This document shows, piece after piece, positions 15,216 to 23,493 of a stretch of DNA of 39,742 nucleotides. Source of the DNA: UBA8437 sp963933195 (lineage in GTDB: Bacteria > Planctomycetota > Planctomycetia > Planctomycetales > Planctomycetaceae); contig CAWVUS010000017.1 of NCBI GenBank assembly GCA_963933195.1, positions 1 through 39,742 on the forward strand, given 5' to 3'. How positions within the stretch are numbered: the stretch's first letter is position 1; every line of letters begins with the position of its first letter. The position numbers and the translations under genes are program-made. The notes under the pieces are model-generated. The model was given only the letters and a program-made list of their open reading frames with translations. It ran no database searches and was not told the origin of the DNA.

Positions 15216-16565
15216 ATGTTGCGTGACCGACTGGAAGCACTGCTGGGTGTGTTGCGACGGGTGGTAACTCAGCCTCTCAGTGAACTCAATCGCTGGCAGC
15301 GTGCTGTTCGTTTTGGTTATGAGTTGGGGCGTGTCGGTGCCCGCCAACTGAGGCACGACCGTGCCCAGCAGATGGCTGCCGCACTGTCCTACGGAACTCT
15401 GTTCAGCCTGTTGCCCGTGCTGGTGGTGGCCACGCTACTGGTCAAGGGACTGATCGGTGTCGACCAGTTCCTGGGAATGGCAGAAGAACTGTTGGCCAAG
15501 ATCGGGCTCGACACAATCCGCGTCATCCCCACCGGTGGAGTCAGCCAGGAATCTCAAACGATGAGTACCTGGCTCAGGGACCTGTTCGGCCAGGCCGCGG
15601 CGGTGGACCTGGCAGCGATCCACTGGATCGGTGTCGCCATCATGCTCTATGCGGCACTGTCGCTGATGGTCACGATCGAGAATTGCATGAACGTGATCGT
15701 CCGGGCTCCGGTGGGGCGGCGTTGGACCCGTCGCATCCCGCTGTACTGGTTCGTGCTCACAGTCAGTCCCCTGGCAGTGGTTGTCTGGTACTACGTCGAC
15801 AATCGCTTCGACACGTGGATGGTCGCGGTCGAGGCCTGGACGTGGTTGACCTACACGACCGCCCTGGCCTGGAACTTGTTTGTCGCGTGGTTGCTGATGC
15901 TGGCGGTGTACATGCTGGTCCCGAGCAGTCAGCCGGAACTGAAGCCGGCAATGGCCGGTGCGTCGGTCTCGGCGGTTCTCCTGGTCCTGGGCCTGCGAGG
16001 CCTGGGGGTGTACCTCAATTACGGCTTCATGGTTGGTCAACTTTACGGATCACTGGGCCTGATTCCGCTGTTTATGATCTGGGTCTACCTGATGTGGCTG
16101 GCGGTGCTGTTCGGACTGGAGGTCGCTGCGATTCTCGAGGCTCTGCCCGGCAGGCAACTCGAGGAACTGGAACGGGAACGCAAGTCCGAATCTCTGGTGG
16201 ATCCGGCGGCGGTTGTGGCCGTGATGGAGGTGATTGGTCAGCGGTTTGCCGCGGGACAGCCGACCACGCTGGTGCAGGTGTGCGAGCAGACAGGGTTGCC
16301 CGAGCAGGCCGCCTCGCGGATGTTCTCGGGGCTGGTGTTGGAGAACCTGTTGCACCGGCTCGATGGCCCCACCGACACGGTGGCCCTGTCGAGGCCGCCG
16401 GAGAGCATCACCGGCGTGGAGTTGCTCGAGGTGGCCTTCCGCCTGGTCGATTCGGGGCAGACCGCCACGGGATCCAAGTTGCTGGACCGACTTCGCCAGG
16501 TGCAACGGGACCTGGTCGCCACGACGACGCTGGCGGGCCTGGTCGAACAGCAACAGCCCAACTGA
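15216..16565 (+). CDS. YihY/BrkB family inner-membrane protein with C-terminal cytoplasmic domain
   Basis: A 449-residue protein of the YihY/virulence factor BrkB family, formerly mis-annotated as RNase BN. The sequence AQQMAAALSYGTLFSLLPVLVV at about 50-72 is the family signature. Six hydrophobic segments can be seen at roughly 55-78, 135-155, 185-205, 225-245, 255-280 and 290-320. The last about 120 residues are soluble and look like a winged-helix-type module (TLVQVCEQTGLPEQAASRMFSGLVLENLLHRL). I chose ATG 15216, preceded by GGGGCGAG, over the in-frame TTG at 15165. Transport or envelope function is unknown for the family. Its stop is 18 bases from the convergent enolase-superfamily gene. 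Confidence 0.85.
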   Translation: MLRDRLEALLGVLRRVVTQPLSELNRWQRAVRFGYELGRVGARQLRHDRAQQMAAALSYGTLFSLLPVLVVATLLVKGLIGVDQFLGMAEELLAKIGLDTIRVIPTGGVSQESQTMSTWLRDLFGQAAAVDLAAIHWIGVAIMLYAALSLMVTIENCMNVIVRAPVGRRWTRRIPLYWFVLTVSPLAVVVWYYVDNRFDTWMVAVEAWTWLTYTTALAWNLFVAWLLMLAVYMLVPSSQPELKPAMAGASVSAVLLVLGLRGLGVYLNYGFMVGQLYGSLGLIPLFMIWVYLMWLAVLFGLEVAAILEALPGRQLEELERERKSESLVDPAAVVAVMEVIGQRFAAGQPTTLVQVCEQTGLPEQAASRMFSGLVLENLLHRLDGPTDTVALSRPPESITGVELLEVAFRLVDSGQTATGSKLLDRLRQVQRDLVATTTLAGLVEQQQPN

Positions 16566-16583
16566 CGAGGTCGTCCCACGGGG

Positions 16584-17687
16584 TCACAACGTGATGCCTG
16601 GCCCAAATCCGATCTCGCCCGGAACCTCCAGGCAACCTGCGACATACTCGGGTGGCTGGGCCAGGACGTCCTCGGCATACAGGCCGGGGCCCACGAGATC
16701 GCTGGCCAGTGTCAGGCCCTGGATCGAGGCGGCCAGTTGGATCTGGGCCAGTGTGCCGGGGCCCATCTCGACGGTGCTTCCCAGCAGCAATCCGACACCG
16801 GCGGTCTCGGCGAGGGTCGCGATCTGCCGTGCCGGAAAGATTCCGCCACATCCGGTCGTGGCGATGTTGAAGACATCGAGTGAATCGTGGCGGATGTATT
16901 CCAGTGCATCCCGGGTGGTCATCACGTGTTCAATCAGTTTCACATCGACCTCGCGGCGGACGGCTGCGATCTCGGCCGGATCGCGGCCACCCACGGGGGT
17001 TTCGACTCCATCGAGGTCAAATCGGGCCAGCCGTTGAATGTGGGTCACCGCCTGGTCGCGGTCCCAGCCCCCGTTGGGATCGATCTTGATGCTCGCGTCG
17101 GGTCCGGCCGTCTCCCGCATCACGGCCAGTCGCTGTTCGTCCAGGTCGATGTCGACACCGACTTTCAGCTTGAACGCCGTGAATCCCTCGGCACACTTCT
17201 CGGAGATTTCGTCCCGCAGCAACTGCAGGTCGTCGCGAATGAAGGCGACCCAGGAGATGTGGATTCGGTCTCGCCACTGTCCGCCGAGCAGACGGCAGAC
17301 CGGGAGGTTCGTGGACTGGCTCGCCAGGTCGTAGCAGGTCATGTCGAGACCGGCCCGGGTCAGGCGGTTCAGTGACGAACCCCTGGGATCCTCAGGATCG
17401 GGCAACGATTTGGCCCACTCGTCGTGGTGCCGTGCGATGTCCACGGGATCCCGGCCGATCAGCGACGACGCGACCTGTTGCCGCCAGTGTTCCAGGTCCG
17501 GGACCTCGTCGGGTTCGATGTCAGAAATTTCCCCCCAGCCAACAAGTCCACTGTCGGTGGTGGCACGGATGAAGAGGAACGGCGACGCCTCGACCACCTC
17601 ACGGGCACCACCACCTTCCTGGGCGATTTGCGTGGCGTAGCGACGGCGGACGTCAAAGGGGATCAGTTCGACATCGGCGATTGTCAT
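16584..17687 (-). CDS. Enolase-superfamily (muconate-lactonizing-like) enzyme
   Basis: A 367-residue barrel enzyme. It has the KxK motif K173-L-K175 (AFKLKVGVDIDLDEQ), metal-site D203 with N205 (IKIDPNGGW), E229 (DGVETPVGG) and a likely third ligand at E253 (KLIEHVMTT). The C-terminal lysine found in muconate-lactonizing enzymes and dipeptide epimerases seems to be replaced: the matching segment reads VFNIATTGCGG, with alanine at about 276. LGSTVEMGPGTLAQIQLA matches the last barrel strand. The reaction is therefore unclear: a racemase, cycloisomerase or dehydratase using one lysine face. Its ATG overlaps the sulfatase stop by four bases (17684-17687), which indicates translational coupling and a shared role in handling a released sugar acid (inference). 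Confidence 0.83.
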   Translation of the reverse strand: MTIADVELIPFDVRRRYATQIAQEGGGAREVVEASPFLFIRATTDSGLVGWGEISDIEPDEVPDLEHWRQQVASSLIGRDPVDIARHHDEWAKSLPDPEDPRGSSLNRLTRAGLDMTCYDLASQSTNLPVCRLLGGQWRDRIHISWVAFIRDDLQLLRDEISEKCAEGFTAFKLKVGVDIDLDEQRLAVMRETAGPDASIKIDPNGGWDRDQAVTHIQRLARFDLDGVETPVGGRDPAEIAAVRREVDVKLIEHVMTTRDALEYIRHDSLDVFNIATTGCGGIFPARQIATLAETAGVGLLLGSTVEMGPGTLAQIQLAASIQGLTLASDLVGPGLYAEDVLAQPPEYVAGCLEVPGEIGFGPGITL

Positions 17688-19117
17688 GGGGCACCTCGTT
17701 CCTTGCTGTGTGGCATCGGTGCTTTGACGCGAGTCCGCCAGTCGACCATCAGGGCGTGAAGACGTTTGGCGACTTCGGGTTCGTCGTCGGCGAGATTCCT
17801 GGTTTCGCCGATGTCGCGGCCGGTGTGATACAACTCCAGTCGCTCGTCTTCGAAGAACTCGATCAGTTTCCAGTCACCTTGACGGATGGCGGATGCCGGT
17901 GTGGTCCGCCAGTGGCCCCTGCGTCCGTAGGCCTCGAGGTAGCCGGGGAAGTGCCAGAACAGCGAGCGTTCCGGCAGTTCTTTTCCGTGGAGCAGGTTTG
18001 CAAAACTGATGCCGTCGCGGATTTGTTTGCGTGGCAGTCTGGCTTCTGCGACCTCGGCCAACGTGGGAAGGAAGTCGACGGTGATCACCGGTGTCTTGGT
18101 GGTAGAGCCGGGCCGGGTGTGACCCGGCCAACGGGCAATCATTGGCACCCGGATGCCGCCCTCGTAGAGCATGCCCTTGCCTCCCTTCAGCGGCGCGTTG
18201 TCGGTGATGCCGTTGGGAAGTTGTTTGTTGGCCGAGCGGTAACCTCCCAGGCCCCCGTTGTCGGAGGTGAAAATGACCAGTGTCTGCTCGGTGATCTTCA
18301 TCTCGTCCAGGGCGGACAGCACTCGTCCGACACCGCTGTCCATTGTCTCGACCATCGCGGCGTACTTGGGATTGTTGTGTCCGGCGACGGTCGGCCGCTT
18401 GGCGTATTCGGCGGCAAGTGCCGGCTTGGCCTGGATGGGAGTATGGACGGCGTAGAAGGGCAGGTAGATGAACAAGGGCTTGTCGGGATGTGTTCGGACG
18501 TGCCCTCGGATCACGTTGGCTGCCTCGGTGCTGAGCCGGTCGGTGAGATGTTCACCCTGGGGGCCGTTTTCGAGTTGTGGGTTGCGATAGGGCGAGAAGT
18601 AACCACCACGGGGTGACCCGGTCCGATTGCCGCCGAAGTTGATGTCGAATCCCTGCTGCCTGGGGCCAGCCGTCGGTGGTGATCCCAGGTGCCACTTGCC
18701 GAAATGGGCGGTCGCGTACCCGGCATTCTGTAGTGTTTCGGCCAGGGTGACGATCTTCGTGTCGAGCACGGTCTGGTTGTTGGCGGGTACCAGTTTGCGG
18801 AGGGCAGCCTTGCCGCGGGCGCCGCTGCCGACGGTGTAGATTCCATGTCGAGGAGAATACTGGCCGCTCATCAGGCAGGCCCGTGTCGGGGCGCAGTTGG
18901 GACCGCAGGTGTATGTCGCGGTGAAACGCAGGCCGGATTTTGCGAGCCGGTCCAGGTTCGGGGTTCGGTAGTAACCGCTGCCGAAGCAGGCCAGGTCGGT
19001 CCAGCCCAGGTCATCCGCGACGATGAGCACAATGTGGGGAGGCGCGGATCGGACTGGTGGAGCCAGGACGGCCAGCAGAAACAGGAGCAGGAACAGTGGG
19101 GGGCGGCGTGAGGACAT
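17684..19117 (-). CDS. Sulfatase (formylglycine-dependent), secreted
   Basis: A 477-residue type I sulfatase. The signal peptide is MSSRRPPLFLLLFLLAVLAPPV. Metal-binding aspartates are in IVADDLGW (D35, D36). The formylglycine site is CAPTR at residues 75-79 (CxPxR, cysteine type), followed by ACLMSGQYSPRHG. HFGKWHLG and FTSDNGGLGGYR are the other conserved active-site segments, and the C-terminus has LYHTGRDIGETRNLADDEPE. The ATG at 19117 fits the signal peptide; the in-frame TTG at 19141 would overlap the upstream gene. It hydrolyses sulfate esters, presumably on a glycan. It lies 20 bases after the sialidase-like gene and overlaps the enolase-superfamily gene, so the three form an operon. 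No formylglycine-generating enzyme is in the window. Confidence 0.92.
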   Translation of the reverse strand: MSSRRPPLFLLLFLLAVLAPPVRSAPPHIVLIVADDLGWTDLACFGSGYYRTPNLDRLAKSGLRFTATYTCGPNCAPTRACLMSGQYSPRHGIYTVGSGARGKAALRKLVPANNQTVLDTKIVTLAETLQNAGYATAHFGKWHLGSPPTAGPRQQGFDINFGGNRTGSPRGGYFSPYRNPQLENGPQGEHLTDRLSTEAANVIRGHVRTHPDKPLFIYLPFYAVHTPIQAKPALAAEYAKRPTVAGHNNPKYAAMVETMDSGVGRVLSALDEMKITEQTLVIFTSDNGGLGGYRSANKQLPNGITDNAPLKGGKGMLYEGGIRVPMIARWPGHTRPGSTTKTPVITVDFLPTLAEVAEARLPRKQIRDGISFANLLHGKELPERSLFWHFPGYLEAYGRRGHWRTTPASAIRQGDWKLIEFFEDERLELYHTGRDIGETRNLADDEPEVAKRLHALMVDWRTRVKAPMPHSKERGAP

Positions 19118-19137
19118 GGGTTCCCCGGTTGGTGAAT

Positions 19138-20418
19138 TCAATTGGCGATCTTCAGCAGGTCGATGCCGTGTCGGTCTTTCCGGATCCTCAATCGCAGTCC
19201 CCAGATGGCCGTCTTTCGTTGTTTGCCGTTGGGGTCGTAGTAGACGACGTAGATCGACCCATCGGCCAATTCGGTGCCGATGCAGTAGACATAGACGGAC
19301 CCATCGAGCGGGAACCCGCGGTCTCGGGCCGGGGTCACCCAGGTGTGTCCGTGGTCGTCACTGAAGATGACCTGCAGCCCACCCGTGCTGCCGTAGCCGT
19401 ACAGGCAGACGATGGTGCCGTCGGCGAGGGTCAGCAGGCAGGGAGCGACCATCTTGATTCCCGTGGCGATTGGCCGACTCCAGTGGCGACCGTCGTCCGC
19501 GGAGAATGCGAGTTCTCCGTTGGGGCGGGCGACCATCACGGTCTGCCCGTTTGCGGCCCGGGTGATCGCCGGTTCATCGAGTGCCCCGGTTGTGCCCTTG
19601 AGCCGGGAGACGAACGTCCAACTCTTTCCACGGTCATCACTGCGATAAACCCCCAGTTGTTCCGGGCCGGTCCAGGTGTCCTTGCCATAGGTGCTCAACA
19701 GGACGCCACCGTCGGGCAGGATGACCGGTTTGCCGCACATGCGATCGTAATAGCCGAACGGCGAGGGCATGTAGACGGGCCGTGACCAACTGCGGCCGCC
19801 ATCTGTCGAGCGGATCGAGGCGACCCGGCTGTTCTTGTTTCGGCCCGCCGGCGGCTTGTCGTAGCCGTACCAGTTGTCGATGACGAAGAAAACACAGACC
19901 AGGGTGCCGTCCTTGAGTTCAACGATGACCGGATGCCGGTCGTCACCGGGGGTGTCAACCAGCGTGACGGGGCGTGACCAGGTGCGGCCGTTGTCCTTGG
20001 AACGACACCACAGGCCGCGGCCACCTGTTGGCGCGTCGATCTTTTCCGGAAAACCACCACGAATGTACTGCTGGAGCAATGGAGGTTTGAGGTCGATTGG
20101 CGTGGGGAACGAGACGTGCCAGTAGCCGGCCGAGAACGAACAGAGCAGGTCACCGTTTCTGAGTTGAATGACCGATTCCCAGCCCACGAATCCGGTGCAG
20201 CCCTTGTAGTCGGGGTGTTCGTTGAGTTCCGGTCCGGTGATCATCTTCCGCAACTTGCGGTAGTCGCCGGTGGACGAATTCTTGACGACACGAACCGAGA
20301 ATTTCGGTTCCGCGGTGTGTGCCGGGGAGGCCAGGCCGATCGCGAGGGCCGAAGAGATGACCAGGAGTCGGGTGAGAATTGGCACGGTGGACTTTCGTTT
20401 GTTGTGGAGGGCCGTCAC
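19138..20418 (-). CDS. BNR/Asp-box sialidase-like exo-enzyme, secreted
   Basis: A 426-residue secreted protein. Five Asp-box repeats are visible: SKDNGRTWSRP, STDGGRSWSRP, SDDRGKSWTF, SADDGRHWSRP and SDDHGHTW, the pattern of six-bladed sialidase/neuraminidase propellers. A hydrophobic signal peptide (TRLLVISSALAIGLASPAHT) precedes them. Planctomycetes carry many members of this family and most are not proven sialidases; they may act on other acidic sugars. The start is uncertain: GTG at 20418 or a GTG eleven codons in. It is the first gene of the sialidase-like/sulfatase/enolase-superfamily operon and follows the CorA-like gene by 32 bases on the same strand. Confidence 0.85.
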   Translation of the reverse strand: MTALHNKRKSTVPILTRLLVISSALAIGLASPAHTAEPKFSVRVVKNSSTGDYRKLRKMITGPELNEHPDYKGCTGFVGWESVIQLRNGDLLCSFSAGYWHVSFPTPIDLKPPLLQQYIRGGFPEKIDAPTGGRGLWCRSKDNGRTWSRPVTLVDTPGDDRHPVIVELKDGTLVCVFFVIDNWYGYDKPPAGRNKNSRVASIRSTDGGRSWSRPVYMPSPFGYYDRMCGKPVILPDGGVLLSTYGKDTWTGPEQLGVYRSDDRGKSWTFVSRLKGTTGALDEPAITRAANGQTVMVARPNGELAFSADDGRHWSRPIATGIKMVAPCLLTLADGTIVCLYGYGSTGGLQVIFSDDHGHTWVTPARDRGFPLDGSVYVYCIGTELADGSIYVVYYDPNGKQRKTAIWGLRLRIRKDRHGIDLLKIAN

Positions 20419-20450
20419 GGATGATCAGGCTGGGGGACGGGCGGTGGCTG

Positions 20451-21221
20451 TCACCGGTCCTGCTCCTGTTTCGAACCAGACGACGGATCTTTCAGGTCGA
20501 TGAACGACTTGAGTCCAAATCCACAGGCGATGCTGACACCGATCAGCGCCAGGAAGGGAAACGGCGGCATGGCCTGCTCGAATCCATGTGTCAGGTTGAC
20601 ACCGAAGATGGCACTGAAGGTGGCCAGCGGGAAAAAGAAGGCTGCGAGCAGATTCAGGCGGTGTGCCGAGCGAGCCATCTGGTGTCCCGAGGCTGCCTGG
20701 GCTTCGGCTTGCAGTGCGGTGGTGAAGCCCAGCGTGTTCTGAGCATCCTGGTAAGCGAGATCGGCCATTCGTTCAATCTGGTAGGCACGGTCGCGATAGA
20801 CGATCAACTCCTCGGCCTCCGGGAGCATGTCGCGGGCATGTTGCAACGCCGTGTGTAGGTTGCGGCTGGCTCGAACCAGGGGAGCCAGGGCGGTGATGTC
20901 AGCGTGCAATTCAACGGCGTTTTCCTCGGCCGGGTCCCGTTCATCGATTTCCGAGACGAGCGACTCGTATTCGGCCAGGTGCGCGTCGATCGTCCGACAG
21001 GGTTTGCCGGTTGTCGCGGCCGACCAGGTTCCCCCAGGATCTCTCCAGTAGAACCGTCCCCCGCGGGCGGCATGGTCGTCCGAAGGCGGGCTGTGCAGGA
21101 CCAGCAACAGGTGCCCCTCCTGGAACATGGCGCGTTGCCGTCCGACGGTAACGCCCAGGCGATCGCGAAAGACCTGGGGGATGTCCCAGGATGCCGGCAC
21201 GGGGGAGGGACCGGTGGACAT
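20451..21221 (-). CDS. CorA-like divalent cation transporter
   Basis: A 256-residue protein, short for CorA. The first about 180 residues are soluble and increasingly helical, with a long charged stretch (ADITALAPLVRASRNLHTALQHARDMLPEAEELIVYRDRAYQIERMAD, shown here only as its outline between residues about 107 and 154). Two C-terminal membrane helices follow (LLAAFFFPLATFSAIFGVN, then FPFLALIGVSIACGFGLK). The loop motif after the first helix, normally GMN in CorA, reads GVN. Transport of Mg or a related ion, as a homopentamer, is the family role; with the motif changed and a reduced N-terminal domain it could be a transporter variant or regulator. It sits between an aldolase gene and the sialidase-like gene on the same strand. 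Confidence 0.72.
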   Translation of the reverse strand: MSTGPSPVPASWDIPQVFRDRLGVTVGRQRAMFQEGHLLLVLHSPPSDDHAARGGRFYWRDPGGTWSAATTGKPCRTIDAHLAEYESLVSEIDERDPAEENAVELHADITALAPLVRASRNLHTALQHARDMLPEAEELIVYRDRAYQIERMADLAYQDAQNTLGFTTALQAEAQAASGHQMARSAHRLNLLAAFFFPLATFSAIFGVNLTHGFEQAMPPFPFLALIGVSIACGFGLKSFIDLKDPSSGSKQEQDR

Positions 21222-21272
21222 GGAGGAATCTCGCTGGGTGTTGGGGACGGGGCGGTTGCCGAGGAGGAAGAA

Positions 21273-22046
21273 CTACTCGGCGGAGGCCACGTGGTTTCGG
21301 ACGTGGTCGGCCACGTTGTTGAAGCACTGGATCATCAGGGTCACGTCGACGCCGTAGCAGATCCAGTCGAGTCCATAGTCTGCCCACTGGGCGACGGAAT
21401 CGGGAGCCGAGCCGATCGAGACGCCGGTGGCGACTCCGGCGGCCTTGGCCCGTTCGACCACGTGTCGGACAGCCTCTTCGACGGCCGGATGTCCTGGTTG
21501 TCCCCGGTGGCCGAGCGAGGCGGAGAGGTCCATCGGTCCAAAGGCCAGACTGGTCAGGCCTTCGACCGCCACGATCTCGTCGATATTCTCGACCGCTTCG
21601 GCCTGCTCGATCTGCACCACCACCATGATGTTCTCGTCCGCCTCGTCACAAAATTCGATCGCATTCTTGCGGCCGTAATCCAGGGGCCGCAGTGGGCCGA
21701 AGCCCCGTTCGCCCAGGGGAGGGTACCGGCAGGCGGATACCGCCCGGGTGACGTCCTCGGCGGTGCGGACCATCGGAAAGATCACACCGTCGGCGCCCAG
21801 GTCCAGAACCGGTTTGACGAGCACCGGGTCGTTCCAGGGCACGCGAACCAGTGCGGCGGTGTCGGTGCCCTTGAGAGCCATCATCATGGTCTTGATGCTG
21901 TCCAGGGAGAGTGAACTGTGTTCGGTGTCGATCCACAGCAGGTCGGCGTCCGGACCCAGGGCTTCGGCGGCCTGGGCGTCGGAGAGACTGATGCAGGTGC
22001 CCAGGCACAGTTGTCCGTCGCTGATTTTCTTGACAAAGGGATGCAT
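21273..22046 (-). CDS. HpcH/HpaI family class II aldolase (second copy)
   Basis: A 257-residue aldolase with clearer family signatures than the copy at 6765-7508: DLLWIDTEHSSLSLDSIK, GADGVIFPMVRTAEDVTRAV, GERGFGPLRPLDYG, the metal-binding glutamate in VVQIEQAEAVENIDEI and the aspartate in FGPMDLSASLGHRG. It most resembles 2-keto-3-deoxy acid or 4-hydroxy-2-oxoheptanedioate aldolases, which give pyruvate and an aldehyde. The ATG at 22046 starts the conserved region; the ORF runs to 22094 but lacks a better site. It is 51 bases upstream of the CorA-like gene on the same strand and divergent from the PQQ-like gene. Pairing with the sialidase-like/sulfatase/enolase-superfamily operon downstream is plausible but not shown. 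Confidence 0.88.
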   Translation of the reverse strand: MHPFVKKISDGQLCLGTCISLSDAQAAEALGPDADLLWIDTEHSSLSLDSIKTMMMALKGTDTAALVRVPWNDPVLVKPVLDLGADGVIFPMVRTAEDVTRAVSACRYPPLGERGFGPLRPLDYGRKNAIEFCDEADENIMVVVQIEQAEAVENIDEIVAVEGLTSLAFGPMDLSASLGHRGQPGHPAVEEAVRHVVERAKAAGVATGVSIGSAPDSVAQWADYGLDWICYGVDVTLMIQCFNNVADHVRNHVASAE

Positions 22047-22194
22047 CGTCGTGGCGCTCCATGTTGAAAGACGTAAAACGGCCAGCATACCCAACCTGGA
22101 TCGTGGGTGTCAGTCAGTCGCGGGGGATCGAGAGAGAGAGTAGGATGCCGGGGTCCATGGTGGCAGCTCGATGGTTTTGGGAGCACAACAGATC

Positions 22195-23493
22195 ATGCGG
22201 TTGATTGTCCGTAGCGTTTTGCGAGCCTGTTTTTTCGGTGTCCTTGTCTGTTCGACGGCAGGTGCGGTCGAACCCGTGGAGGGGCGGATCGGTCCCAATG
22301 ACTGGCCGTGGTGGCGTGGGCCGGCTCGTGACGGTGTCGCCCGGGGAACCGAGGCGCCGGTCAAGTGGTCGGCCACGACCAACATTGTCTGGAAAGCCAC
22401 GGTGCCCGGACGTGGTCACTCGTCGCCGACCGTCATTGGGTCGCTGGTCGTGTTGCAGACGTCTGACGAACAGGCCAAGACACAATCGGTCGTCGCGTTT
22501 GATCGCAAGACCGGCGACAAGCGATGGGGGACCACGATCAACAGCGGCGGTTTTCCCACCCGGATCCATCGCAAGAACACTCACGCTTCGCCGACGGTTG
22601 CTGCCGACGGTCGCCGGTTGTTTGCGGTGTCCTATCATCACCAGGGGATCCACGTCACGGCCCTGGACATGATGGGCAAGCAGCTGTGGCAAAAACAAAT
22701 TGGGCCATTCCGTCCCGATGAGTACAAGAACGGTTACGCGGCATCCCCGATCATCCATGGCAAAAACCTGATCGTGTTGGCCGAGTGCGACGACAGCAGC
22801 TACATGGTGTCGTTGGAGTGTGCCACCGGCAAACTGGCCTGGCGGACCTCGCGGCCGGCTCGGATCAGTTATTCCTCGCCCACGCTCGCCCACGTCGCCG
22901 GTCGCGACCAGGTGTTGATTCCCGGGTGTGACAGGGTGGCCGGTTTTGACCCCGCAACGGGAAAGGCCCTGTGGGAGGTCCCGGCCACCACGATGGCCAC
23001 CAGTGGCACGATGGTGTGGTACAAGGACCTGGTGTTTGCCAGTGGCGGATTTCCCAAGGCCGAGACAGTCTGTATCAAGGCCGATGGGTCCGGAACAGTT
23101 GTCTGGAAGAACACCCAGAAATGTTACGAACAATCGATGATCGTCCACGGTGGTTACGTCTACGCGATGACCGACACCGGGATCGTCTTTTGCTGGCGAG
23201 CGACTGACGGCATGGTGATGTGGCGAGAACGTCTGCGGGGCCCGATCAGTTCGTCGCCTGTGATCGCCGGAGGGAATGTCTACATGGTCAACGAACAGGG
23301 GACGACGTTTGTCTTCAAGGCGTCGCCAGCGAAGTACATGGAGGTGGGGCGCAACACCCTGGGGAACGAGGTGTTTGCCACACCCTCGATCTGTGGCGGC
23401 CGCGTTTATGCCCGCGTGGGGCACCTGTCTGCCGGAACTCGCCGGGAGGTGCTTTACTGCATCGGTGACAAGACGACCGCGTCGCGTCGTTAG
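22195..23493 (+). CDS. PQQ-like beta-propeller (BamB-like) protein, secreted
   Basis: A 432-residue protein with a signal peptide (MRLIVRSVLRACFFGVLVCSTAG) and the start NDWPWWRGPARDGVA that is typical of planctomycete PQQ-repeat proteins. Repeats of the form VVAFDRKTGDKRW, VTALDMMGKQLWQ, VSLECATGKLAWR, VAGFDPATGKALWEV and GTVVWKN point to an eight-bladed or similar propeller. No catalytic residues of PQQ dehydrogenases could be identified, so it may be structural or a polysaccharide-binding protein. Both ATG 22171 and ATG 22195 are possible; the latter fits the signal peptide and has GGGAG upstream. Its stop overlaps the convergent cupin gene by four bases. Confidence 0.85.
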   Translation: MRLIVRSVLRACFFGVLVCSTAGAVEPVEGRIGPNDWPWWRGPARDGVARGTEAPVKWSATTNIVWKATVPGRGHSSPTVIGSLVVLQTSDEQAKTQSVVAFDRKTGDKRWGTTINSGGFPTRIHRKNTHASPTVAADGRRLFAVSYHHQGIHVTALDMMGKQLWQKQIGPFRPDEYKNGYAASPIIHGKNLIVLAECDDSSYMVSLECATGKLAWRTSRPARISYSSPTLAHVAGRDQVLIPGCDRVAGFDPATGKALWEVPATTMATSGTMVWYKDLVFASGGFPKAETVCIKADGSGTVVWKNTQKCYEQSMIVHGGYVYAMTDTGIVFCWRATDGMVMWRERLRGPISSSPVIAGGNVYMVNEQGTTFVFKASPAKYMEVGRNTLGNEVFATPSICGGRVYARVGHLSAGTRREVLYCIGDKTTASRR

